Of a stretch of 40,240 nt of DNA, positions 28,101 to 35,710 are shown in pieces; the stretch's first letter is position 1; each line of letters starts with the position of its first letter. This stretch comes from Candidatus Roizmanbacteria bacterium RIFCSPHIGHO2_12_FULL_37_23 (GTDB lineage: Bacteria; Patescibacteriota; Microgenomatia; UBA1406; HO2-37-13b), in contig MFZX01000035.1 in NCBI GenBank assembly GCA_001788095.1, positions 1-40,240 of the forward strand, read 5' to 3'. The position numbers and the translations under genes are program-made. The notes beneath the pieces were generated by a model, which was not told where the DNA came from, made no database searches, and saw nothing but the letters and a program-made list of their open reading frames with translations.

Positions 28101-29234
28101 GAAGTACTTGGTGTTAGCCTGCCAGCAACCGGAGCTAAAACTTTATGGATGATTCTTGCTGGTGCACTTGTTGCACTTGGATCACTTCTTGTGCTTTCAG
28201 GCATTGCCCTTAAAAGAGGCAAACTTCCTTCATACGCAAAGAAAATAAGCAAATATATCACTTTATTTGCATTTTTTATGCTATTTGTAGGTGCTTTCTC
28301 TCAGGTTCATGCTGGTGATTTGACAGTACGAGTAGAAGATCCTGCTTCAAGCGGAGACCGAGAATTCACAATAGATTGGGTAACCCTAGACATACAAGGA
28401 AGAGCAATTACCGTAAGATGTTTTAAAAAAGGACCTTCTGATGCTGCATATTCACAATTTGATTCTGATAAAGCCGTAGCTGCAGGAGGAGGAAGCGGTA
28501 TATGTAATGTTTCATCAAGCATTGTTCCAAATGATGGAACATATCAGTTTTTTGCACAAGCTGTAGCAGGTATAGATACAGTTGATAGTTCGATAGTAAC
28601 TGCTGATATAAATACCACAGGTCCAAAGACACCAACAGCTTACTCAAAAAATCAGACTGGATGTACATACAGACTAGCATTTAAGACAGGTGACGATAGC
28701 GGAGAAACAGTCAAAGTCGAAATTTACCGATCAGACAGCACGTCATTTGTGGCAGAAGCAGCAACAAGAATTGCTACAATAGCTGTTGGATCAAACCAGG
28801 AGGTAATTTATAACGATACACCATCTGATTGTGCAAAAGCATATTATTACGCTATTCGAGCATTTAATGCAGAAGGTATAGGTTCTGGACTTGTTGCAGA
28901 CAGCGTAGTGCATGTTACAACAACCACAGGAACAACCACAACTACTACCACCGAAGGAACTACAACAGCTGGAGGTGCTATTCCTGTAGCTGGAGGAGCT
29001 GCTATACCAGCAGAAGGTGCTGAGGGTGCAGAAGTAGTAGGTGGCGAAGAAGAAGGTGGAGAAACTCTTGGAGAAGCAACACCAGAAGCAACTGCAACAG
29101 TTGCGCCTGAAGAATCTGATCTTCAGAAAATTCTCGGACAAGCTACAGAAGGCCGCAATCTAGCTCTTATTATTGGAATACTCGTTCTTCTTGGGCTTCT
29201 TGGTTATGGCATCTACAGACAGAGACAATCCTAA
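22155..29234 (+). CDS. giant (2359 aa) SdrD-B/Cna-B-like repeat adhesin with internal LPATG signal and second C-terminal surface module
   Basis: Signal peptide, T/P/E linker, about nine DxDGDGxxDxxE...W repeats, LPATG-TM-KRGK at codon 1989, then a second signal-like TM, another ectodomain and C-terminal TM. Confidence 0.9.
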   Translation: MRKLFTQKIFSAISSAMLLLQAFSPYMLAVPQAINIPVYAQTTEEAQVTPTPEAESPTEESIVTAESNPEEVTPTPTTDITITPTPELTITETPTETISPTEENPQSTSEEKTEEQRAPPEEQSTESTEGQTENTEEATLVDGVVAMQIVETNQCFENSINGCDATVTTDKADYAPTEVVFITGTNFDPNTDYRLVIFSNDEPEVSFETTVTTNENGVFEVSYQLDGTYRPQYYVEVYDPAGNLVAEASFTDGQPAASIEQCRNGASGTPNNCLDLGGSAGWVNGNAGGSNSHYVEGLSIPYRTIMTDLPTGTSVELILGYDIKHSDTHAIDYLTHFDRLEPHTPFGHSAESIDPTNGVSGLSGTTTTFPIPAPSSAGSPVLGQPATSFNSLPASERLMTLYGGTITGMSYVSEGSLTASQSETQIKVIFTPDSETAVFAWGGHIASRLDWGYDSDGVPLSAGGISGSPYHMRLIDWNLNNLGNQDRSLSADAVIPPGNLTIVKDVVPDDISLWDFLVTGTSYSNNVQDIGDGGQEILSVAPGTYTITETTDPNYTTTVSCTSGESGTSSVQVAISSSESIICTFTNTLNQGELKIVKNTTGDDGTFNFTVTGPTTPTPSITTSGGTGNTGFISVDAGTYSVSETVPSGWQLDSASCADASGAPLGTFSGDTVSSIEIGPNDQVTCTFNDTRLRNITVCKFEDVNGDGIRDDGEGLLSGWEMTLTPTGAVQTTGENGCTTFTDLSPGNYTVTETLQDNWDNTTPLAVDISLTASRDETRYFGNFECAQVTGLKWEDLNGNGQKDEGEPLLDNWTINLTGESSQTTQTDVNGEYSFSICVAGDHAVSEDNPDSNVWYQTYPANNEDYDLVIESGGNYTGKDFGNARYVSIGGFKYRDNDGDGVLDANDLVDTLEGWVIDLYEVVNNVAVYVTSAITDAFGEYEFLGLLAGRTYFVKEQQQPGWTQTYGPELTPTPFVVSSGDTLGIDFANFENVSVTACKIIDVDGDLETTDDQTSYSGWPVYLLVDGQTEDSQTTGRDGCYTWSDLGPGHTYGVEEGSVEGFIALNATTHSFGGAQSGEEYSHTFYNQGSGRITIIKNIDWDESGQIGDHPNDVAGATNWTWDIQNGEQDIPTGDSRTLNTGQYTISEDSQLNFHLVGWVCSNDSSGETNSISVDLAENGITCTFTNAPDRGSILGYKYEDADGDLSTTDDQTPLENWTIQLYEWINDAYSFIAEAVTNVFGFFSFTNLVPGTYEVREVISTPTPYWTALSPTGVPVVLSAGEDSEDNNFFNFENVSVTACKVEDGDGDVNTTEDQSPVFEWEVYLLEDGQTVDTQTTGRDGCYTWSDLGPGHTYGVSEETPGTWTQLGDTTYSFGPAVSGEEYSFTFYNFQNGSISGTKYNDIDGNGSRDDESGLEGWTIFIDENDNQELDGEEQSTTTNSDGNYSFTNLGPGTYVVCEVVEAGWQQTSSPQCHEVNMTSGLESDGNDFGNQGQGTVTVIKNVDTDGDGTVDGEVTEFEGLVWEWYLDADDGHDSSDTEPVTAGRYEITESGITDYHFTSLECTGDDNQYEGSTALVQVSPGEDVTCTYVNTRDTGDVLVSKYHDENANGIHDDGEDLLEGWTINLGDFSDETNSDGIVEFTVPTGLYDLSEDVQEGWIQSNISCGEEGGIDDDNNHEVNVTIDGINCAIGNYQRGRIIVTKYSDINGDGDRDEGEQTLEGWGMNLDILELISLEDTTDANGEAIFENLNPGFYDLTEDPQEGWEWISTSCDSDLELIRQDIVFNTIANFHRVRINSGDEVRCEIGNQPTIPELTIEKLNDTGGAVLTAGDDVLYTLTITASESAGMAEDVTVTDLPPDGFEYRLGSWTASSSVRGDIKGDGTTTEPTYASPGDWNLGDMIPGEVVTLTYIADIQSSQDSGIYPDLAWAQGQSVGGSQVLAQAGTDGNIGEANFVGTDVEISVASEIRELVRVEKEETREGEVLGVSLPATGAKTLWMILAGALVALGSLLVLSGIALKRGKLPSYAKKISKYITLFAFFMLFVGAFSQVHAGDLTVRVEDPASSGDREFTIDWVTLDIQGRAITVRCFKKGPSDAAYSQFDSDKAVAAGGGSGICNVSSSIVPNDGTYQFFAQAVAGIDTVDSSIVTADINTTGPKTPTAYSKNQTGCTYRLAFKTGDDSGETVKVEIYRSDSTSFVAEAATRIATIAVGSNQEVIYNDTPSDCAKAYYYAIRAFNAEGIGSGLVADSVVHVTTTTGTTTTTTTEGTTTAGGAIPVAGGAAIPAEGAEGAEVVGGEEEGGETLGEATPEATATVAPEESDLQKILGQATEGRNLALIIGILVLLGLLGYGIYRQRQS
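24238..27420 (+). repeat. tandem SdrD B-like calcium-motif repeats
   Basis: DVNGDGIRDDGE, DLNGNGQKDEGE, DNDGDGVLDAND, DVDGDLETTDDQ, DADGDLSTTDDQ, DGDGDVNTTEDQ, DIDGNGSRDDES, DENANGIHDDGE, DINGDGDRDEGE. Confidence 0.85.
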
Positions 29235-29838
29235 ACGCATACAGCGTCTCTCATCCTATCTTATATATTTTGGCATTTTGCTTATTGTCATAGCATGTGC
29301 GATATTTCTCTTTACATTTTTTCCTGTTATTAGAGAGGAGATTAAATATCAGACGATTACTACAAAGGATGGCACTCAGAAGAAAGTTATTCGACCCGTT
29401 GATGAAGAATTTGGTATTGTTGTCCCTAAAATAGGAGCAAATGCAAAGATTATAGCCAATGTAGATCCTTATACAGAAAAAATATATCAAAGAGCGCTTA
29501 CAAAAGGAGTTGCTCATGCAAAAGGAACTGTTACTCCTGATAAAGTGGGAAATATGTTTCTATTCGCACATTCTTCAGGTAATTTTTATGAAGCGAACAG
29601 ATATAATTCGGTATTTTATTTACTTACGAAGATAGAAAAAGGTGATAGTATTTATATCTTTTATAAAGGTGAGAAATATACATACAAAGTCACGAATAAA
29701 AAGATAGTCCAAGCTGAAGCTGCCCAATATCTCTTATCTCGTGGAAAGAAAAAAACTATTACGCTCATGACCTGTTGGCCACCTGGGACTACACTTAAAC
29801 GCCTTATCGTTACTGCAGAGGTAATACCAACCCCATAA
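29206..29838 (+). CDS. sortase (class D/E-like)
   Basis: N-term TM, FLFAHSSGNF (His) and ITLMTCWPPGTTLKRLIV (Cys/Arg); ATG at 29206 overlaps the adhesin end. Confidence 0.9.
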   Translation: MASTDRDNPKRIQRLSSYLIYFGILLIVIACAIFLFTFFPVIREEIKYQTITTKDGTQKKVIRPVDEEFGIVVPKIGANAKIIANVDPYTEKIYQRALTKGVAHAKGTVTPDKVGNMFLFAHSSGNFYEANRYNSVFYLLTKIEKGDSIYIFYKGEKYTYKVTNKKIVQAEAAQYLLSRGKKKTITLMTCWPPGTTLKRLIVTAEVIPTP

Positions 29839-29900
29839 AACTAGTTGAGAAATAGGACAAAATAGTATATAATGGATCTTCCTAATGCAATTATCTCTGT

Positions 29901-31625
29901 GTGAATCCGAGGATCAAAAATTACACACGGGCTAAAATGCCTAGGTATGCTCTATATCACATGGCAATTAACGAAGCATCACTAGTTAAGCTTATCGAGG
30001 AAAGCGGACACATCTCTCCTTCTGATGTAAAACAAGCTCAAAAAACAGCGCGACACCTGAATTGTTCTATAGCTGACGTACTCTTAGGAAAGAATCTTCT
30101 TAGCGAGGCAAACCTTGGTCAACTGCTCTCAAAATACTATGATGTTGACTTTGTTGATCTCAAAAAAACTATTATTCCGCTTCAGATGCTTAATTTAATA
30201 CCAGAATCTCTTGCAACAGCACGAACAGTCATAACTTTTGATAGGAACCATGCAACAGATTCGGTTTCCCTTGCAATGCTTGATCCTACAGATTTTGAGC
30301 TTATAGAACTTGTTAGGAAAACAATTGGCGTTGGAACAAGCATTGTACCTTATGTTGCTACAGAGTCAGGTATCAAAGAAGGATTAAAACGATACAAAAA
30401 CCCAAAACATGAAGAAAGTAAACAAAATTCTCAAGAACTAATTTCTGAAGATCGGTCAGCTGTAACTATTATAGAGGAGTTACTGGAACAATCTGTTCGA
30501 CTGGATGTATCAGATATTCATATTGAGCCGCTTGCCGCCCAAGTTTTAGTGAGATTTCGTGTAGATGGAGTGCTTCAGGATAACGTTTTTCTTCCAATCA
30601 GAATGCACGCTTCGCTCGTAGCCCGCATAAAAATTCTCTCAGAGCTAAAATTAGATGAGCATAGACATCCGCAAGACGGGAATTTTTCGTTTCAAACAAA
30701 ACGTGGAGATAAGATTTCACTTCGTGTATCGACTATACCAACCGTATATGGTGAAAAAGTTGTACTACGACTTCTTAAAGATTCTTTAACGACCTTTAAT
30801 TTGGAAGAATTGGGTCTTTTACAAGAGGATCACGAAACTGTTGAAAAAGTTCTTCGTAAATCACATGGTATGTTTCTAGTAACAGGGCCTACAGGATCAG
30901 GAAAAACAACGAGCTTATACACGTATCTGGGTCTTTTAAACAGTCCGGATGTTAATATCATCACTGTTGAAGATCCTGTTGAAAACAGAATAAGAAGAGT
31001 AAATCAGATTCAAGTTAATACTCAAGTTGGTCTTACTTTTGCACAAGGACTCCGCTCAATTTTACGACAAGATCCAGATATTATCATGGTTGGTGAGATT
31101 CGTGATGGAGAAACTGCTAAAATTTCTGTGAATGCTGCAATGACCGGGCATTTAGTATTTTCATCCGTACATGCAAATACTGCAGCAGGAGTAATTCCGC
31201 GTATGATTGATCTTGGAATTGAACCCTTTTTGCTAGCTTCAACTCTTAACATGATTGTTGCACAGCGCTTGGTAAGGCTCCTTTGCCAACATTGTATTGA
31301 AAAAGTACCACCCAGCAGTCTTCTACAGCAAAGACTGGACACTATCGATCTCAGTGCTCAGAAAAGAAAAAAAATAGTTAATAATTATCGATCAAAAGGA
31401 TGTGTAGAGTGCAATTTTACAGGTTATCGTGGTCGAACAGGAATATTTGAGCTTATTGTTGTAGATGAAGATATTAGAAAGTTAATAAATAATAAGGCGA
31501 CAAGCAGTGATATTTGGAAAACGGCTTCAAAGAAACATTCAAAATCTATGCTCGATGATGGTCTATTAAAAGTTAATAAAAAACTCACTTCACTTGAAGA
31601 AGTTTTACGAGTGATATCGGAATAA
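29901..31625 (+). CDS. pilB: type IV pilus assembly ATPase PilB/GspE (start uncertain; 29937 or 29961 possible)
   Basis: GPTGSGKTTSLYTYL Walker A, DIHIEPLAAQVLVRFRVDGVL, EIRDGETAKISVNAAMTGHLVFSSVHAN, Cys4 zinc motif. Confidence 0.95.
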   Translation: MNPRIKNYTRAKMPRYALYHMAINEASLVKLIEESGHISPSDVKQAQKTARHLNCSIADVLLGKNLLSEANLGQLLSKYYDVDFVDLKKTIIPLQMLNLIPESLATARTVITFDRNHATDSVSLAMLDPTDFELIELVRKTIGVGTSIVPYVATESGIKEGLKRYKNPKHEESKQNSQELISEDRSAVTIIEELLEQSVRLDVSDIHIEPLAAQVLVRFRVDGVLQDNVFLPIRMHASLVARIKILSELKLDEHRHPQDGNFSFQTKRGDKISLRVSTIPTVYGEKVVLRLLKDSLTTFNLEELGLLQEDHETVEKVLRKSHGMFLVTGPTGSGKTTSLYTYLGLLNSPDVNIITVEDPVENRIRRVNQIQVNTQVGLTFAQGLRSILRQDPDIIMVGEIRDGETAKISVNAAMTGHLVFSSVHANTAAGVIPRMIDLGIEPFLLASTLNMIVAQRLVRLLCQHCIEKVPPSSLLQQRLDTIDLSAQKRKKIVNNYRSKGCVECNFTGYRGRTGIFELIVVDEDIRKLINNKATSSDIWKTASKKHSKSMLDDGLLKVNKKLTSLEEVLRVISE

Positions 31626-31626
31626 T

Positions 31627-32844
31627 ATGACAAAGTTTGTATACACCCTTATCAATAAGGAAGGCAACCAGAAAAAAAGTAACATTGATGCAATTGATCG
31701 GGAAGAAGCTGCGCGTCAAATCAGAGAAGAAGGTTGGCATATCCTCTCAATCATTCCTGCACGTCAAGCATATTCTTTGGCACTATTTAGAAAAAAATAT
31801 AAATTAAGCGCTACTGAACGAATGGATTTTACTGACCATTTATCTTCAATGATACGAACAGGAACACCTTTGGTTGAGGCATTAAGTATTTATCATGACG
31901 AGGAAGAAAACAAAGAGGCAATAGCATTTATTGTGGAAGATATTATTGCAAATATCCGTCAGGGTAAAAAACTTTCTGAATCACTAGAGACATTCCCAGA
32001 AACATTCTCACCATTTTATGTAGCATTAGTACAAGCAGGAGAACAAACAGGTAATTTAGATGAGACGCTAGGTTATTTGGCAAACGAATTGCGCCGTGAA
32101 TACGAATTTTATGCACGAATAAAATCTGCTTTGCTATATCCTTCTGTCGTATTAAGTGTTGCGTTTGCAGTCATGATACTTCTTATATTTCTCGTTATTC
32201 CAAAGATTACGGAATTAACAAAAGCACTCGGTGGTGATCTCCCGCTTTCTACTCGGATTGTATCAACTGTTGCTGGTTTTCTTACCTCGTATGGGGCACT
32301 TTTAATTGTTCTAATAATCGGGTCAGTTGTCGGATTATTTTTTGCTTTAAGAAACTATACAATTCGTGCAAAGATTGATCCCTACATACTTAGACTCCCT
32401 CTTTTTGGAAAACTAATAAAAAAATTCATTCTTGCACGTTTTTTAAGGATAGTTGGAAGCTCACTAAAATATGGAATTCCGATCTCTTCTACTTTTACTA
32501 TGGTTGGTAATGTTGTAGGAAATAGAGTTTATAGACGCGCATGTGATTCTATTGAAAAAAATCTCATAAAAGGTATGAATGTTTCTCAGGCGTTAACTCG
32601 AGAGGGATCTGATTTATTCCCAAAAAGCGTAGTTCGCACTGTTAGAGGGGCGGAAAAGACCGGAACTATTGATATAGCAATGTTACGATTATCAACTTTT
32701 TATGAAGGAGAAGTAGATAGGAACCTTAAACGTTTGACTGATCTTATAGAGCCCGCTCTTGTGATTTCACTCGGAGTTATTGTTGGTGCAATAGCTATCG
32801 CAGTCATTGCGCCGATTTACCAATTAACATCTAAGATACGATGA
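31627..32844 (+). CDS. pilC: type IV pilus platform protein PilC/GspF
   Basis: T2SSF domains, VALVQAGEQTGNLDETLGYLA, LIEPALVISLGVIVGAIAIAVIAPIYQL. Confidence 0.95.
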   Translation: MTKFVYTLINKEGNQKKSNIDAIDREEAARQIREEGWHILSIIPARQAYSLALFRKKYKLSATERMDFTDHLSSMIRTGTPLVEALSIYHDEEENKEAIAFIVEDIIANIRQGKKLSESLETFPETFSPFYVALVQAGEQTGNLDETLGYLANELRREYEFYARIKSALLYPSVVLSVAFAVMILLIFLVIPKITELTKALGGDLPLSTRIVSTVAGFLTSYGALLIVLIIGSVVGLFFALRNYTIRAKIDPYILRLPLFGKLIKKFILARFLRIVGSSLKYGIPISSTFTMVGNVVGNRVYRRACDSIEKNLIKGMNVSQALTREGSDLFPKSVVRTVRGAEKTGTIDIAMLRLSTFYEGEVDRNLKRLTDLIEPALVISLGVIVGAIAIAVIAPIYQLTSKIR

Positions 32845-33323
32845 GTAAGGGTTTTTCTCTGATTGAACTTGTCGTTGCAACATCCATCATAGCTACCCTT
32901 TCTCTTATTTCTGTCTTAAGCATCGTACGATTTCAGAAAACAACAATCCTTGATAATACAACTGCCGAACTTGATTCGACAATCCATCTTGCTCAAAGCA
33001 AAAGTGTTTCAGGAGAACTTCTTGAAGAAGAAGAACCTGATGATTTTGAAGAAAATGGATTACCCCAATATGGAGTCCAAGTATCAAGTGATGAATATAC
33101 GATGTTTAGAGATATTCAACGGGTTGGTGAATCTTCAACGCGAGAAACTCTTGAGTCGTATTCTATTAACGATTTTGTGACAATTTCTCCAACTGCCGAG
33201 GTTGTCTTTAGTCGAATACAGGGAGCAACATCTGCAACAACATTTACAATCCAGGGAGCAAATAGTGAATCACGACAGGTTATTATAAGCGCCGATGGAC
33301 AGATTACCATACAAAGATTATGA
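32841..33323 (+). CDS. prepilin-like minor pseudopilin
   Basis: Class III signal GFSLIELVVATSIIATLSLISVL. Confidence 0.85.
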   Translation: MSKGFSLIELVVATSIIATLSLISVLSIVRFQKTTILDNTTAELDSTIHLAQSKSVSGELLEEEEPDDFEENGLPQYGVQVSSDEYTMFRDIQRVGESSTRETLESYSINDFVTISPTAEVVFSRIQGATSATTFTIQGANSESRQVIISADGQITIQRL

Positions 33324-33808
33324 AAAACTTTGGATTTACCCTTGTTGAAGTGATCGTCACCATAGGACTTGCAGCGATTTTCTTGCCTGCAATCGGTGTA
33401 TTATTGTCCCTTTCTTTGCAATCATCAGTCCAAGGTGAGAAGTTTTCACAAGCGCAGGCATTGGCACAGGAAGGAATGGAAGCAGTCTATTATCTGAAAA
33501 GTCAGAGTGATTCCGGATGGGATTGGGTTGATACTCCAGAAAATTCTCCTCCCGATCAGTTTTATCAACCTACTGAGACCGATGGCATTTGGGAACTTGG
33601 ATCTTTAACGAGTAGCCCAATAATAGGACCAGAACCGTTTACACGAACTGTTGAAATAACCGAAGTAAGACGCTGTGGTGATGATATTTGTACTGATGCA
33701 TCGGCGCCTGTCGATGATACAACGCGCAAGATTTTAGTAACCGTATCGTGGCCCGAAAAAGGAAGTATCCAAAAAGTTGAACTAGATGCTTATGTTACGC
33801 AACACTAA
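33320..33808 (+). CDS. prepilin-like minor pilin (PilV-like)
   Basis: GFTLVEVIVTIGLAAIFLPAIGVLL. Confidence 0.85.
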   Translation: MKNFGFTLVEVIVTIGLAAIFLPAIGVLLSLSLQSSVQGEKFSQAQALAQEGMEAVYYLKSQSDSGWDWVDTPENSPPDQFYQPTETDGIWELGSLTSSPIIGPEPFTRTVEITEVRRCGDDICTDASAPVDDTTRKILVTVSWPEKGSIQKVELDAYVTQH

Positions 33809-34304
33809 ATCATCACAAAAAGGATTTACTCTTGTAGAGTTGCTTATTGCAGCAGGAATATTAAGTATTTTGTCAATAGTCAGTGTTCGGCTTCTGTGGG
33901 ATACGTTAAGCATTCGTTCAACACAGTATGCAATAGAATATTCTTCTGATGATTTCCGCAAAGCAATTTCGACAATGACATTAGCAATACAATCCGCAAC
34001 GACTATTACTATTCCAGATAGTGCTACACTTGAAATCTCAGGTGAACCATGTCGTACTTTTAAGTACAATACAACATCAAAAAGTCTGGAACAGGCTCTT
34101 GACGACTCACCAACATGTGAACCCCCTACTTCAGGTTTTACACAAATGACTCAAAACGAAATTGAAATAACGACTTTTGATTTTTCACCTATTGGAGAGC
34201 GGCCAGAAATAGTCAAAATTGACATGGAAGGATCATTTTCTGATAGTATTGGAACGCATCCATTTTCGTTTTATACAACAGTTGCGTCACGTATAACATT
34301 ATGA
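33786..34304 (+). CDS. prepilin-like minor pilin (PilW-like)
   Basis: GFTLVELLIAAGILSILSIVSV; start may be 33792. Confidence 0.85.
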   Translation: MLMLRNTKSSQKGFTLVELLIAAGILSILSIVSVRLLWDTLSIRSTQYAIEYSSDDFRKAISTMTLAIQSATTITIPDSATLEISGEPCRTFKYNTTSKSLEQALDDSPTCEPPTSGFTQMTQNEIEITTFDFSPIGERPEIVKIDMEGSFSDSIGTHPFSFYTTVASRITL

Positions 34305-35647
34305 AAAAAGACTTAGGATCAGCAGCTATTTTAATCATACTTGTTCTTGGACTTGTATCTGTATTGATAGGAATTTCTTTGACAAAGACCGGTTATGGAG
34401 CATCACTAATGGGAAGAAATACAGCTGCTTCATCTGACGCATTTTATGCAGCTAATTCCGGTGTTGAAGATGCATTTTATAAAGTGAAAAATGTAGTTGG
34501 TTATGGTGTATCTTCACCTGAAACATACGAACTTACGATTGGCGAAGGAACAGCCAAAGTGACTGTTTCAGGAACTGAAAGCAAGCGAACAATCAAATCA
34601 GTAGGTAAATCTGGGCGATATGTTCGCAGAATTGAGGCAGAAATCCAAGACACAACCCTGCGACCGGGATTTGAGTACGCGATACATAGTGGAGTAGGAG
34701 GAGTAGAATTGCGAAATACCACTGTCGTAACTGGAAGAGACGATTCTGACGGCAACGTTTTTTCTAACAGTTATATTAAAGGAGCGAAAAGTGATCATAA
34801 TCCAGATGGGACATGCAAAAATGCCGCTTCTGCAGTCGAGGGATTTGTGTGGGCGGTGACAGATATTGATAAAATCGCACCTAATGATTCTGGTGTTTGT
34901 GTAACCAAAGACGCACATGCAGAAAACTTTAAATATTGTTACATTAACGGCATACCTTACGGACCAAATACCCCATCTGCCGACTGCACATCAGGACAAC
35001 CATGGCAAAATGAACCGGTACCAGATCCAGTTCCTCTTCCTGACATGGGTGTGGATGACATAAAAGATCATCTCATAAGAGATGGGGATTATTGGAGTGG
35101 TGATTGTATTGCAGATGCTTCGGGAGGCCCTCAAGATTGCACTGAAGGAACAGGAATTATTGGCAATCTTATAATAGATGGAGATCTTATTAAACCATCA
35201 AATGAAAACATTAACGTCTCTGGTCCTATATGGGTGAAAAGAGGTATTAATTTCGAATCAAACGGTATTGTCGGTCTTACGCCTGATATTACAGAAGTTA
35301 GTCAAATTGTTGTCGCTGATGAACCTATTATTATAGATAGTAATGTCACGTTTGGATCAAATGGCACAGCATTCCTATTTTTTATAGCTACATATGTGCC
35401 GGGTTCTGGAGAAATTTGTGATGATCCCTCCATATCCTTATCATCAAACACCGAGAGCGTTTTGTTTTATGCGAATCAAGGTTGTATTGCAGTTACTGCA
35501 AACTCCTCTTTTCATGGAGCAATTTTAGGTGAAAAAATATTAGTTGATAATAATTCACAAGTAGAGTATGATCCTGCATTAGCAGAAGCACTGTTTGGAA
35601 TTACAAAAGAGGGAGGGTGGCAAACGCTCTCATTTAAGGAGCTTTGA
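34301..35647 (+). CDS. PilX-like minor pilin with large C-terminal ectodomain
   Basis: GSAAILIILVLGLVSVLIGISLTKTGY, AFYAANSGVEDAFYK; lies in pilin cluster. Confidence 0.7.
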   Translation: MKKDLGSAAILIILVLGLVSVLIGISLTKTGYGASLMGRNTAASSDAFYAANSGVEDAFYKVKNVVGYGVSSPETYELTIGEGTAKVTVSGTESKRTIKSVGKSGRYVRRIEAEIQDTTLRPGFEYAIHSGVGGVELRNTTVVTGRDDSDGNVFSNSYIKGAKSDHNPDGTCKNAASAVEGFVWAVTDIDKIAPNDSGVCVTKDAHAENFKYCYINGIPYGPNTPSADCTSGQPWQNEPVPDPVPLPDMGVDDIKDHLIRDGDYWSGDCIADASGGPQDCTEGTGIIGNLIIDGDLIKPSNENINVSGPIWVKRGINFESNGIVGLTPDITEVSQIVVADEPIIIDSNVTFGSNGTAFLFFIATYVPGSGEICDDPSISLSSNTESVLFYANQGCIAVTANSSFHGAILGEKILVDNNSQVEYDPALAEALFGITKEGGWQTLSFKEL

Positions 35648-35676
35648 TTGAAAATTATAGGCTAATCTGGTATAAT
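35648..35676 (+). promoter_or_regulatory. sigma70-type promoter upstream of pilMN operon (TTGAAA-17-TATAAT)
   Basis: TTGAAA 35648-35653, 17-nt spacer, TATAAT 35671-35676. Confidence 0.8.
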
Positions 35677-35710
35677 TTAAACATTGTTGTGACAGAATAA
35701 ATTAAATACT

